Source: Buxus sempervirens
Lineage: Eukaryota > Streptophyta > Magnoliopsida > Buxales > Buxaceae
Reading direction: 5' to 3'
Length of the DNA: 64,000 nt
Assembly (NCBI GenBank): GCA_947561395.2
Contig: OX387195.1
Coordinates: 25,931,126 to 25,995,125 of the forward strand
In this document: piece after piece, positions 22,946 to 33,969 of the stretch
How the letters are laid out: each line of letters opens with the position of its first letter
How positions within the stretch are numbered: the first letter of the stretch is position 1
Position numbers and translations under genes: made by a program
The notes under the pieces: generated by a model
The model's database searches: none
Told to the model about the DNA's origin: nothing
Seen by the model: only the letters and a program-made list of their open reading frames with translations

Positions 22946-23893
22946 TTAGAGCCCTTTTCCTTCGTCTTCGTTCAAGATGCATTTCTGGAAATCAGTCACC
23001 ATTAGAGGCAACCCTTCCCTCAGAAAGATCTTTGGCTCCCAGTTCAGCAGCTCCTTTGCTTTGCTGATATCTGGTTTCCTTTTATGTGGATCATCAGCGA
23101 TATTTGACTTGAATTCAATGGTTGCACTAGAATCAATTGTTTCTTTGACAACCTGTGTTCAGGGATTTTGTTATGCCAATTAAATTTTCAAATCAGAAAA
23201 AAAATAAAAATTGCAGATAGGTGAACCTGCACAGAGGTGAAGACAGACCTCTGCAAGCTCTAACATGGTGAACTCCCCTGGATTACCCAGGTTGAAAGGC
23301 CTAATGTGTTCATCTTCCATTAATGGCACAAGTCCATCAACCTGAAATGAGAGATACTGAATCCTCTTTCGTATAACTTTGTAAGTTTCAACAAGGATGT
23401 GATTTCCTCTTATCTTATGACACAAAATGAGCAAAATTTATACAATAAATGGAATCATTAAAATTTGAAAACCAGCATTGTCAAAACTTGGCATTTGGAA
23501 ATCCATCTAAGAAGCCGGTTCCTGGTTTTCCTGGTTGATCATCGAGCCAGTCTGGTTCTGAAAAAATTGGTTAGTTCAGAGCTCTGAACTTGATGATGCC
23601 CTTCAAATACTTTGCTCATAGACACAGCTAGAGATAAAAAGCAAGATATACTATCATGCTTGAGGGTACATATCCATAGACTAAATACCAGACTTGATGC
23701 CCTAAAGAGAAAGATACATATATATGGAAAATGCATGACAAAAAAAGCAACTTAACAGTCTCAAAGAATGAGGTGATACACATATAAAATGATGGAAGGT
23801 GGATAATCTGTAAAATACCAAGTCAGAGACATATTGGAAGCTCCGTGTTTGTTTTCCATCACCATATACAGTCAATGGTTGTTTACCGATGGC
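22946..23893 (-). pseudogene. Captured 3' exons of a UDP-glucuronic acid decarboxylase (UXS) gene
   Basis: Three exons with intact splice borders, read on the minus strand. 23819-23893 gives [19 protein letters not shown]. 23249-23341 gives VDGLVPLMEDEHIRPFNLGN, then PGEFTMLELAE. 22946-23152 gives VVKETIDSSATIEF, then DDPHKRKPDISKAKELL, ending before TAA. Together this is about 125 residues of the C-terminal part of UDP-xylose synthase, which makes UDP-xylose for cell walls. The NAD-binding Rossmann half and catalytic YxxxK are absent, so this is a captured fragment. The frame is undamaged, suggesting recent capture. Confidence 0.88.
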
Positions 23894-24892
23894 CTGCAAA
23901 AACAACAGTAAAGCAGTTACAAGATTATCTCCATAACAGAATTTGAAAAATATCATGAGTTACTTCCCATTTTCTGTTTAAATTGATTTTCAGGACAGTT
24001 TTCGAGAGTTACTTCCCATTTACTGTTTAAATTATTTTTATGTTAAGTTGTCTCATGCATGCAAATATATGTTATAGAACAGGATTTCTCAACAAGAAAA
24101 TCAGAGTATGATAAAAGGAAAAGTGAATGTATAACAGTAGTTAGGGCCAAGAAATCTACATATACCACAAACAAAACAAATAATTTCAAACTTAGTATCC
24201 CAAAGGACCTATACTGTGTTCATATATTTGGAGCTAGTTTTCTATTGTTCCAGAAATAATAAGAAATTTCAACTTCAGTCTGTTTCCACTTGGAAGCGAC
24301 CATGAGAATAGGAATCTTCACTTTGCCATCTAAAATGCTCTTGTGAGTAGCACACTCGCATGACCAACAGAACAACATAATTCACATGTAATGATTCGAT
24401 ACCTAGGATCATAAAGTTACATATTGTCAGGAATCATTCTAGCCATAAGATGGATTGATTTTATTTGTAAAATCAAATGACTAAGATTGTAAAGATAATA
24501 ACAACTGGATAATAAATGAAGAGGTCGGCTCAAACATACTAGAAATGCCTATCCACCTAAAAATCTGTATTCACACTTCAGAAACAGGGAAATAGGGAAA
24601 TAGAAACGAAGATTCATTTAGAAACAGGGAAATAGGGAAACAGCAAGAGAAGCACCGGCTCTTCCTCTTGTTCTGAAACGCCGGTTCTTGGGAACCAAGA
24701 GAAGCAAAACGGAATGCACAGCAAAACGGGATGCACGGTAGAGCAGAATGGAGAAAACAAAGTAAAGTAAAAGGAAAGAAGAAGACAAGCAAGTCCGCAG
24801 TTCGTCCAAAAAATGTTCGTTGTTAGGGATTACGACAGTTTTGCAGCTAAAAATTGAAATTTGAAATGGGACGGGTTCGTTTGGTCAAACAA

Positions 24893-25030
24893 TAAAGCAA
24901 GTGGAAGCATCCTGTGGAAGCATCCCGTCCATCCTGCATAAAGCAAGTGGAAGCATCCTGTGGAAGCATCCCTTCCATCCTACATAAAGCAAGTGGAAGC
25001 ATCCTGTCCATCCTGCATAACAACCTGTGT
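24893..25030 (+). repeat. Minisatellite near the right end of the Pack-MULE-like element
   Basis: About 2.5 copies of a roughly 54-bp unit (AAGCAAGTGGAAGCATCCTG plus GGAAGCATCCC and TCCATCCTGCAT blocks). Subterminal tandem repeats are common in such elements. Confidence 0.65.
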
Positions 25031-25108
25031 AGACAGAGGCTGTATAGTCCGCAATTCAGAGAGTCTTGCAGTACTACACGTCCAGAGTTTTTCAGGAGGA
25101 AGAACGCC

Positions 25109-28100
25109 ATGGCGGTTGGAGGTATCTCAGCTCCGGGGAGTGGCAGAGGTGAGTTTGAGGCTCGGATTACGCCGATCGTCATCATTTCCTGCATAATGGC
25201 TGCCACCGGAGGCCTAATGTTCGGTTACGAAGTCGGAGTTTCCGGTAAGTTTCTTCAGATCTTGAACTTCGAATCCTTCTCTCTCTTTCTTTCTTCTTGT
25301 TTTGTTTTTGTTCTCTTACTAGACCTCTGTGAGAAATGCTTTTGAAATTTCATCTTCAGAGGAGATTTAGGCTGCGTTTGGTAACGCTTTTCGGAAGTAC
25401 TTTTTTGCTTTTGAAAGCAAAAAAATGCTTTTAAAAGCAAAAGTACCGTTTGGTAACACACACGAGAAGCAATTTACTAAAAGCAAAGAAACAATTTTAT
25501 TGCTTTTCATCGGAAGCAACAAAACGTTGCTTCTCAATTTTTTTACAAAATTGCTTTATTGCTTTCAAAACCCCTCGATACCTTATTGCTTTATTCCTAT
25601 ATTAAAGATGATGCCTCCATACTCACTTAAGAAGCAACAACGTATTGTTATTGCTAGAGCTGGCAAAATGCCACCCGACCCGACGGGTCAACCCGATTAT
25701 AAACGGGTTGGGTTGACCCGTTTATTAATTGGGTTGGGTGCATGTTGGGGTTTCCCCAACCCGCCAGTAATCGGGTCAACCTGATTATGACCCGCCAACC
25801 CGACGAGTAACCCAATAAATAAAAAAGATGGCAAAAGTATCATGTTTCGACCCAATTAACCCCAAAACCCGACCCGAACCCGGTACAACCCGATCCAATT
25901 AACCCCCAACCCTATTTTAATAATATTTTTTGAAAAATAAAAAATAAAAATAATGGTGATATTAGATACTTGTTTAGTTATTTGAATGTAATTAAATGAC
26001 TATTTTATGAATCTTTTATAATATTGGACTTATATTTTTGAGTATATTTCTAAGTACAATACATAAATTGTGTACAATACTTTTATGGAAGCAAAAAAGA
26101 AATTTCTATGTTACTGCAATTACCAAACATGCTTTTTTGCTTCTTAGAAGCAAAGCAAAAGTTTACCAAACGCATTTGCTTCAAGAAAAGATCTTTCGAA
26201 AAGCATAAAATTGCTTTTTTGCTTTCTTGCTTTTAGAAGCAAAAAAGCAAAAGCGTTACCAAACGCAGCCTAAGGCTGCGTTTGGTAACGCTTTTCGGAA
26301 GTACTTTTTTGCTTTTGAAAGCAAAAAATTGCTTTTAAAAGTAAAAGTACCGTTTGGTAACGCACATGAGAAGCAATTTACTAAAAGCAAAGAAACAATT
26401 TTATTGCTTTTCACCGGAAGCAACAAAACGTTGCTTCTCAATTTTTTTACAAAATTGTTTTATTGCTTTCAAAACCCCTTGATACCCTATTGCTTTATTC
26501 CTATATTAAAGATGATGCCTCCATACTCACTTAAGAAGCAACAACGTATTGTTATTGCTAGAGCCGGCAAAATGCCACCCGACCCGACGGGTCAACCCGA
26601 TTATAAACGGGTTGGGTTGACCCGTTTATTAATTGGGTTGGCCAGTAATCGAGTCAACCCAATTATGACCCGCCAACCCGACAAGTAACCCGATTTTTTT
26701 ATAATAAAAAAAAAAGATGGCAAAAGTATCATGTTTCGACCCGATTAACCCCAAAACCCAACCTGAACCCGGTACAACCGGATCCAATTAACCCCCCAAC
26801 CCTATTTTAATAATATTTTTTGAAAAATAACAATACTCGGGTCAACCCGATTATGACCCGCCCAATAGGTAACTCGATTAAAAAAAAGATGGCAAAAGTA
26901 TCATGTTTCAACCCGATTAACCCAAAAACCCGACTCGAACCCGATACAACCAGATCCAATTAACCCCCCAACCCTATTTTAATAATATTTTTTGAAAAAT
27001 AAAAATTAATAATAATAATAAACGGGTTGGCGGGTTGAACCTGTTTATTGGCGGGTTGGGTTTGGGTTAGGGGTTTTCCAACCCGCCTTAATTTAGTCCA
27101 ACCCGATTAACCCCAACCCGATTATTTGAATGTAATTAAATGACTATTTTATGAATCTTTTATAATATTGGACTTATATTTTTGAGTATATTTCTAAGTA
27201 CAATACATAAATTGTGTACAATACTTTTATGAAAGCAAAAAACAATTTCTATGTTACTGCAATTACTAAACACGCTTTTTTGCTTTCTTGCTTTTAGAAG
27301 CAAAAAAGCAAAAGCGTTACCAAACGCAGCCTTAAACGTTACCTGATTTTCTGTTGCGTTAATTTATACGTTAAAACCTTATCAACAGCGCCGGTCACTT
27401 TCAGATAAGACGATATTTTCTGTTTCTGGTTCCTAATTTGTGTGTTTATCCTTATTTTGAAACCAGTCATTTTTTTCTTTTCGGACAAAACAAATTTGCC
27501 GTTTGAATCAGCGGAAAAGATTTTTGTAAGGACTAATGAGCATGAAAACCAGAATCTAAAGAAGAATTCTTGAAATATCTTTATTAGATGCATAAATTTG
27601 GATGAGGAACTATTTCTTTGAGAAAAAAGGAAAATTAAAACTTAATTGTTGACCTGAACAAAGAAACGAGAGATAAGAAAGGCATAAAAAGAGGTTTCTG
27701 GATAATAAATGAAAAGGAAAATAAATTAATGATGTGGATTAATTTCTTCCTTGTGGATAACGTCAGAAACCTAAGCCGGAAGACCAGGGTTCGTTCTTTT
27801 ATTTTTTTTTGGGGATCAAAAAATACTGAAACACCATTATTGTTTTCCTAGATCGGACCGGCGGGTCGAGCCGCCACCGGATTTTGTTCAAACCGCTGGT
27901 TCTGTTATTTTTATTGCTCTTACATCCTGTTGTTAATTAACTTAATTTTGTTACAGGGGGTGTAACACAAATGACTCAATTCTTGAAGAAATTCTTCCCC
28001 GTTGTCTACAGTCATTACAGAAGAATGGGCCGGTATGAGAGCAATTATTGCAAATACGATAATCAGGGGCTACAGTTATTCACCTCATCTTTATACTTAG

Positions 28101-31100
28101 CTGGATTGACCGCGACCTTCGCTGCGTCTTACACAACCAGAAAGCTTGGTCGGAGGCTTACTATGCATATTGCTGGTATTTTCTTCATAATTGGAGTTAT
28201 ACTCAATGCGGCAGCCCAAGATCTTGCGATGCTTATTATTGGAAGGATCTTACTAGGTTGTGGAGTGGGTTTCGCTAATCAGGTTCGATTTTTCTCCGCT
28301 TGTTTAGAATTCCAAGGTGTTATTATTATTAGGTAATATGATCAAACCAGTTTAAAATGTCGGTTAAAATAGTTGGGATAGCCTTGTCTGTGATGATGCT
28401 ATCTGCTCCTGGACCAAGTCCATGTGTGTGACCGAAGCAATGATTTCACACTTGTTTATATTATTTTCCTCCTTTTTCTCATTATCCAGAGTTCACTTCC
28501 TATGGTACTGGTAGAAGCCTGGTGTGGCGTGTCTTTTTCATGATTTAACAAAACCCACTTGTTTATATACGGTACTGGAACCTATCATGGCAGGAATGTC
28601 TAGAAAACCCTTTTCATCTTTACTTTAAAGTTTAAGCTGGGGAGGAGATAGCCAAAATAAGCTTTCATCGCTTGTGTAATCTATACGTTCATAGGATTCT
28701 ATTGTGCAGCATCTTCTGCCTGGCCTTTCTATAAGAAAAGTGTTCACTTTATTTCATTTTTGGAATTCAACATGAACTATATTTCTCGGCTCGTTGGCGT
28801 GTCCCCAACCTTTTGGCGTTTTATAACTATTCTAGTTGCAGTGATTGACTTCAATACTGTTTCTACATGCATCGTAGTTCACACTATAGACCAGTTGTAC
28901 GAGAAGACAAATTTGTTGATTTGGATATCTAAATTCCCCATATTGAACCGTCTCTTTGCATGTTGAAAACAACAGGCCGTTCCCCTGTTCCTATCGGAGA
29001 TAGCACCCACAAGAATACGTGGAGGACTTAACATACTATTCCAACTTAATGTCACCATCGGCATCCTCTTCGCCAACGTTGTCAATTACGGAACCTCGAA
29101 GTAAGCAATTTTTGTCTACATTGATATTTTGTTTATTGTCCTGTCAAAATTATATTCAGTTAACTTGCGAAACTTTTGTCTACATTGTCCTTTCTTTGTC
29201 ATTTTTCCTTTGTTTTTTTTCTGAAAAACAGGGTTTTGACTCTAACAACACCTAGAGGGGGGTGAATAGGTGTAGCACAGCGGAATAAAATTTTTCTATC
29301 AATTAAAGACAAGTCCTTAATTAATAGGCATGAACAAATCCTTAAGGTAATTCCAGAAAATCAAATAACTAATCAAAAGCAATTAACAAGCCACCCAAAT
29401 TGCAAGCAAATAATTAAAGCATGTAAAGTAAGACAAAACAAGCAATTTGGTGACGAAGGGAAAACTCTATGAGAACTCTCACTAGAGAAAAACCCTCCTG
29501 GCTATGCAGGAGCCACCTAAAAGATCCAATATGAAAAGAAGACTTACAACCTGTAGTTCAGACGACTCAACATCCCTATGCTAGACTCTGCAACTCACAG
29601 ACTTGAAAGTATCTGAGGAACTCCTCAGATTTGCTCCACAGCAACACTTCAGAACTCTAAAGATCTCTTCACACGATCACCCAAACGAACTCGCCTGGTA
29701 TCCGTAGGAACTCCCACGAACAAACTCTCCAACCCGGAACTCCAAGGTAGAAAAGAAAGATGAAGAAAGGCTTTGATGGCTCAACAAAGGAGAAGAAAGA
29801 GGAGAAATAACTCTTGCTCTCACACACGAATTTAGGGTTTCTAAAAACCTCTTCAGTTGCCCTAACAATAGTCTAGACACTCCTTATATAGATTAGGAGA
29901 AGGTAGAATCGGAATAGGAAACAAATCAAAAAAGATCGGAATTCTAAAACTGAAGTTTGTTAATGAACGTTCGAACGCTCAGCAAACGCGGCTCGAACGT
30001 TCAAGACAAAAACTCACTTTTCCTCTTCTCGTTCGAACGGTCAGAGAACGTGAGGCGAACGCTGCTCTCGGGTTTCTCTGAGTGACATCAGCGGTCGAAC
30101 GTTCAGCGAACGTTCAGCCCACGCTGCTCTCGGGTTTCTCTGTGTGTCACCAACGGTCGAACGTTCAGAGAACGTTGGTCGAACGCTAGTCTCTATTTTC
30201 TCTTTGTAGCATGATCGTTCGAACAGCCAGTGAACGTTGATCAAACATTGGGCATAACTTCTTCAATTTGACCCCAATGTTGACGCCGTTTGAACCATAT
30301 CTTCTTGGACTCAAACTAATCATTCTAAACACACTTAAAACACTTTCTCTTTGACACTGAATAAAGCCAAACTAAAATGTTAAACCTAACATTTTCAATT
30401 TCATGTGTCCCACGTTTTTGGAGAAAAAAAAGAATGAATGAAAGCTACCAATAATTGCAACATGATGATTGTCAGTTTCTGCCTTGACAAATTAGTTTTT
30501 AATCCCACATGTAGGGTAGAGCATGGTGTGTATGAGAAACAACATAGATCGGATTCGATTTTAACCTGACTAGTGGACGGCACATGAATATTGCACCTGA
30601 GTGTACATGTGTTGTACTACTGGATTTTGTATCAGGATGTATTTTGGAGTAAGTTACGTGTTCAACTAATTAGAGATAGAAATCAATATGGAAAAAAAGT
30701 TAAGGGAGTATTTAGGCAGCAGATGTCAGTTAAGAATTTTCAGGATTAATCTTTATAGAATAAAATAAGATGGATTTGTCGCAAAACTAAGAAAGACAAA
30801 ATAAAAAATGAAAACATTTGAAAGTTGTTAGGCATAGTACACATTAGAGATAAAATTGAGAAAAGTAGATTAAGGTGGTTTGGTCATACAAAATAGAGAC
30901 CTAGAGATACACCTGTTAGAAGGTGTGAGAGTATGAAGATTGAAGAGTCTAAATAAGAGGGAGACCTAAAAAAATATGGATGGAGTCTATAAAGCAAGAT
31001 TTACAAAAATATAAATCAACTCAAGATATGAATTTTTATAGAGCGGGATGAAAGGACAAGATCTGTGCTACCAACCTCACTTTGGTGGGAACTAGCTTAT

Positions 31101-32865
31101 GATGATGAAGACGACCTTTACAAAATAGCATAGATGGCCATTCAAAGCTTTTGCTTTAGATCATGAGGCTATGCTCATCATTGAAAACATCCAATCTCTG
31201 GCTATAGGAACCGATCTTTGTCCTTTGCTTTTCATGTCTAAGACTTTGCTCGAGCTTTCTTCGAATGATTCACCCAAATTAATTAATTAGTGCAACAGCA
31301 GAGCTGAAAGCCCACAATTATTTGGATGTTTCCTTGATTTACTGGATGAAAATGTCTCTTGAAGACCCTGTTCAAGGGGACACTTCATTTCTCTTTGTTT
31401 CTTCTAATAAAGATGTTTACTTCTTCTTTTTTTCTTATATGTTTTGGTTCTAAAGATCATTGTTGGCGCGTTGCCTTGCAACCACAGAATCAAGGGAGGG
31501 TGGGGTTGGAGGTTATCATTGGGATTGGCTGGGATCCCTGCACTTCTCCTCACTGTGGGCTCCCTCATGGTAGTGGACACCCCTAACAGCCTCATAGAGC
31601 GTGGTCGCTTGGATGAGGGAAAAGCTGTGTTGAGGAAGATAAGAGGTACTGACAAGATTGAACCCGAGTTCTTGGAGATTGTTGAGGCAAGTCGTATCGC
31701 TAAAGAGGTGAAGCACCCGTTCAGGAACCTGCTAAAGAGGAGAAACCGGCCCCAAATAATCATTGCAATACTCTTGCAGGTAACTACTATTCACATTGCT
31801 TCCATCTAATGGTTTAAGGTTCGGATATAGAGAAACAGTGCAGCTTCTGGTGCACAATGTCTATATCATAGCAGTTGCAGCCAAACCTGTCATGGTTAAG
31901 TTAGCAGTAGTGCAAACATAGAGGGCTTACACATCCTCCACATTGTGAGACATTACAGGACCAGAGACCCCTTCCTAGAACTTACACTCCCTCACCATAT
32001 TGAGCTTCAAGCCTTGTACTATCTGGATAACACTCTGTGTCTAAAAAAGCCTAAATGTTTTCTCTTTTATGGGTTTGATAACACAATTGAAACTGGCCCT
32101 GATAATTATAATTTGCATTATTTTCTGATGTGCTATTTGGTGAAACAGATCTTCCAGCAGTTGACTGGCATCAACGCTATCATGTTCTACGCTCCAGTGC
32201 TTTTCGACACACTCGGGTTTCACAGTGATGCAGCCCTTTACTCAGCCGTGATCACCGGAGCTGTCAATGTCCTCTCCACCATTGTCTCCATCTACTCTGT
32301 TGACAAGGTTGGCCGTCGCATGCTCTTACTAGAAGCTGGCATCCAGATGTTTTTCTCTCAGGTGGTGATAGGAATACTGTTAGGCATCAAGGTCACCGAT
32401 CACTCGGACAACCTCAGCCGTGGTTACGCAATCCTGGTAGTGCTAATGGTTTGCACGTTTGTCTCTGCATTCGCCTGGTCATGGGGGCCATTGGGTTGGC
32501 TGATCCCCAGTGAGACCTTCCCCTTGGAGACCCGATCGGCGGGGCAAAGTGTGACTGTGTGCGTCAACCTGCTCTTCATATTTGTGATCGCGCAAGCTTT
32601 CCTCTCGATGCTCTGCCACTTCAAGTATGGCATCTTCTTGTTCTTTTCAGGCTGGGTGTTGATCATGTCTCTTTTTGTATTGTTTCTGCTGCCTGAGACA
32701 AAGAACATCCCAATTGAAGAAATGACCGAGAGAGTATGGAAAAAGCATTGGTTCTGGAAGAGTTACATGGATGATGATGAACCCCATGGGGGATTAAATG
32801 GGATCAATGGAGGCGGAAAGAGGGATGGAAAGATCGATGGCTTTGATGGTCCTTCTCAGTTGTAG
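25109..32865 (+). CDS. STP-type H+/monosaccharide symporter, copy 2 (STP2)
   Basis: Exons are 25109-25244, 27957-28282, 28976-29100, 31488-31779 and 32149-32865, with GT-AG borders and matching phases, giving 531 codons. It is a close tandem paralogue of STP1. The sugar-site motifs are conventional: Gln177 in TM5 ([11 protein letters not shown]), [15 protein letters not shown] in TM7, and Trp410 in [10 protein letters not shown]. The lid Cys (NYCKYDN) and its partner (MLCHFKYG) are present. The unusual residue is Glu41 in GYEVGVSGG, where the family has Asp, the residue that binds the co-transported proton in STP10. The 5' region is disrupted: a 5.4-kb insertion ends 52 bp before the ATG and the ancestral TATA box is gone. 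Plasma-membrane hexose uptake is the family role; whether this copy is expressed is open. Confidence 0.9.
25370..26270. mobile_element. PIF/Harbinger-like MITE in STP2 intron 1, copy 1
   Basis: 901 bp with terminal inverted repeats GGCTGCGTTTGGTAACGCTT and its inverse. The left flank is TTA and the junction with the next copy is TAA, the 3-bp target typical of PIF/Harbinger. The STP1 intron lacks it. The interior holds an ACCCGACCCG-type block (about 25660-25920) that looks like a separate hAT-type repeat nested inside. Confidence 0.65.
26274..27331. mobile_element. PIF/Harbinger-like MITE in STP2 intron 1, copy 2
   Basis: 1058 bp with the same termini, abutting copy 1 across a TAA and followed by TTA at 27332-27334. 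It is a longer relative of copy 1, with additional repeats of the ACCCG-rich interior. Confidence 0.65.
29222..30397 (-). mobile_element. Probable solo LTR in STP2 intron 3
   Basis: A 1.18-kb insertion relative to STP1 intron 3. It is bounded by TGAAAAACAG and CATTTTCA, with flanks TTTTC and ATTTC (4 of 5 bases match, as for an LTR-element target duplication). It contains ACACCTAGAGGGGGGTGAAT near one end, a 62-bp tandem array, and no coding frame. A solo LTR is the best guess. Confidence 0.4.
29968..30245 (+). repeat. 62-bp tandem array of GTTCGAAC-type palindromes
   Basis: Units start at 29968, 30030, 30092, 30154 and 30216, an exact 62-bp period in every step; the last unit is partial. 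Each unit opens CGTTCGAACG or CGGTCGAACG, followed by TCAGNGAACG. Confidence 0.85.
30700..31110 (+). mobile_element. LINE 3'-end remnant in STP2 intron 3
   Basis: Counterpart of 13265-13680, with the same RWFGHTK-like block and terminal CCTCACTTTGGTGGGAACTA. Heavily decayed. Confidence 0.5.
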
Positions 32866-33499
32866 ATTCGGAAGCTCTTTCAGAAACACCAGTGCTTCTA
32901 CTAGAACAGATGTTCATAGACATAAAAGAGCTGCAGAGCTGCAAGCCTGCAACTGCAACTGCAACATCTCTTTTATCCTTTGCCCTCGTTCCTTCTGTGG
33001 ATTTGCGTGAGCAGCTTCATGAACTCTGAAGAGTGGGCTTTTGTACATTCAAGGGAAAGGGAAAAACCTGAATTTGTATGCTGTTTTGCTTCGACAATAA
33101 TAGAGTAGCTAAGTTTGGTATTGTTTATTATGGGCTGAGGAATGTTCAAAGTCACTAATAGTTAGCTATGGGATACATTTCTATTAGCAGTGTAATCACG
33201 AGTTTGGATCATTGCAAAGAAATAAACAGTATACCTAAAATGAGATACATGTGATATGATTCATGGCACAACATGCATCATGTCTCTTGAACACATCTTG
33301 TCCATATTCTTTAGTTTCGGATGCAATCTGAGTGTTTACATGGGAAATTAAGTGTTTCCATTTTCATTCAAAAAGACTAAAACAAGTGTAGCAAAAAAAA
33401 ACTTCATGCTTTTATGATATAACAAAATTTACCATTTTTTAAGTTACTGACTCACAAAGATGCTTTTTCATCTCCCTTTTGAATAAAAATAGGAAGGGA

Positions 33500-33835
33500 A
33501 AATTAACTTTTAGTGATATTTTTCAAAATAATTAAGATTCAGTCAGTAAAGTTTTGATCTTTAGTCAGGCTTTTTTGTACAAGCCATTTTAGACTTATAT
33601 AAGCAATAAAATGACTTGCACAAGTCAATAAAATGATTTGTACCTTGAGTATGTGACTTGTACAAGCCATTTGGATGAGTGATGTAAGGTTATTCTTGGA
33701 ATAATTGATTTGTAATAGTAAAATATCACTAAAAATTAATTATTTTGATAAAAATTCATTAAACGTTAAAATTCAAAACTTTGTTACTGAATCTTAATTA
33801 TTTTGAAAAAGTATCACTAAAAACTAATTTTAGGA
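33500..33835. repeat. Fold-back MITE, copy C, in the STP2 3' flank
   Basis: Shorter version of 16062-16522 at the equivalent place after STP2. Inverted arms are present and the CTTGTACAAG words are fewer. Confidence 0.55.
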
Positions 33836-33969
33836 ACCTTTACTCTCATGGGAAGACCTAATCTCATTTGCATTTGTCGGGGTACTATTTTAGAAAGATG
33901 TTGAAAAGATGTTGCAGAAGAACAAAAGGGTACAGGGAAACTTGATAGAATTATATTTGAATTGGAAGA

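Larger units (their letters stand above)
19624..25057. mobile_element. Pack-MULE-like element with invertase and UXS gene fragments
   Basis: Both ends carry an inverted terminal repeat of about 30 bp (left: CGGACTATACAGCCTCTATC and on, from 19624; right: the inverse ending at 25057). The motif resembles part of the 75-3969 element. Inside are a neutral invertase 3' fragment (+), a UDP-glucuronate decarboxylase 3' fragment (-), a subterminal minisatellite, and no transposase. The rest (20560-22000, 23900-24890) shows no recognised gene. It replaced the STP2 TATA box and leader, and no target duplication was found. Pack-MULE is the best structural fit; another DNA transposon type remains possible. 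Confidence 0.55.
17048..33955 (+). repeat. Tandem segmental duplication, unit 2 (carries STP2)
   Basis: Second copy of the 4048-16640 segment, enlarged by a 1-kb insertion at about 17310-18290, the 5.4-kb element at 19624, two Harbinger-like elements in intron 1 and a probable solo LTR in intron 3. Confidence 0.9.

Noticed and set aside
22946-23893. A functional UXS gene
   Set aside because: Only the last three exons exist; the NAD-binding and catalytic half is absent upstream to 25 kb.
25425-26688. ORFs of 119 and 153 codons in the Harbinger-like elements
   Set aside because: They consist of repeat sequence rich in Lys and Leu from AAAGCAA words, and the two are copies of each other. No coding evidence.
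29941-30260. CRISPR-like array (regular 62-bp repeats)
   Set aside because: The units are contiguous without unique spacers, in a plant intron; an ordinary tandem repeat.
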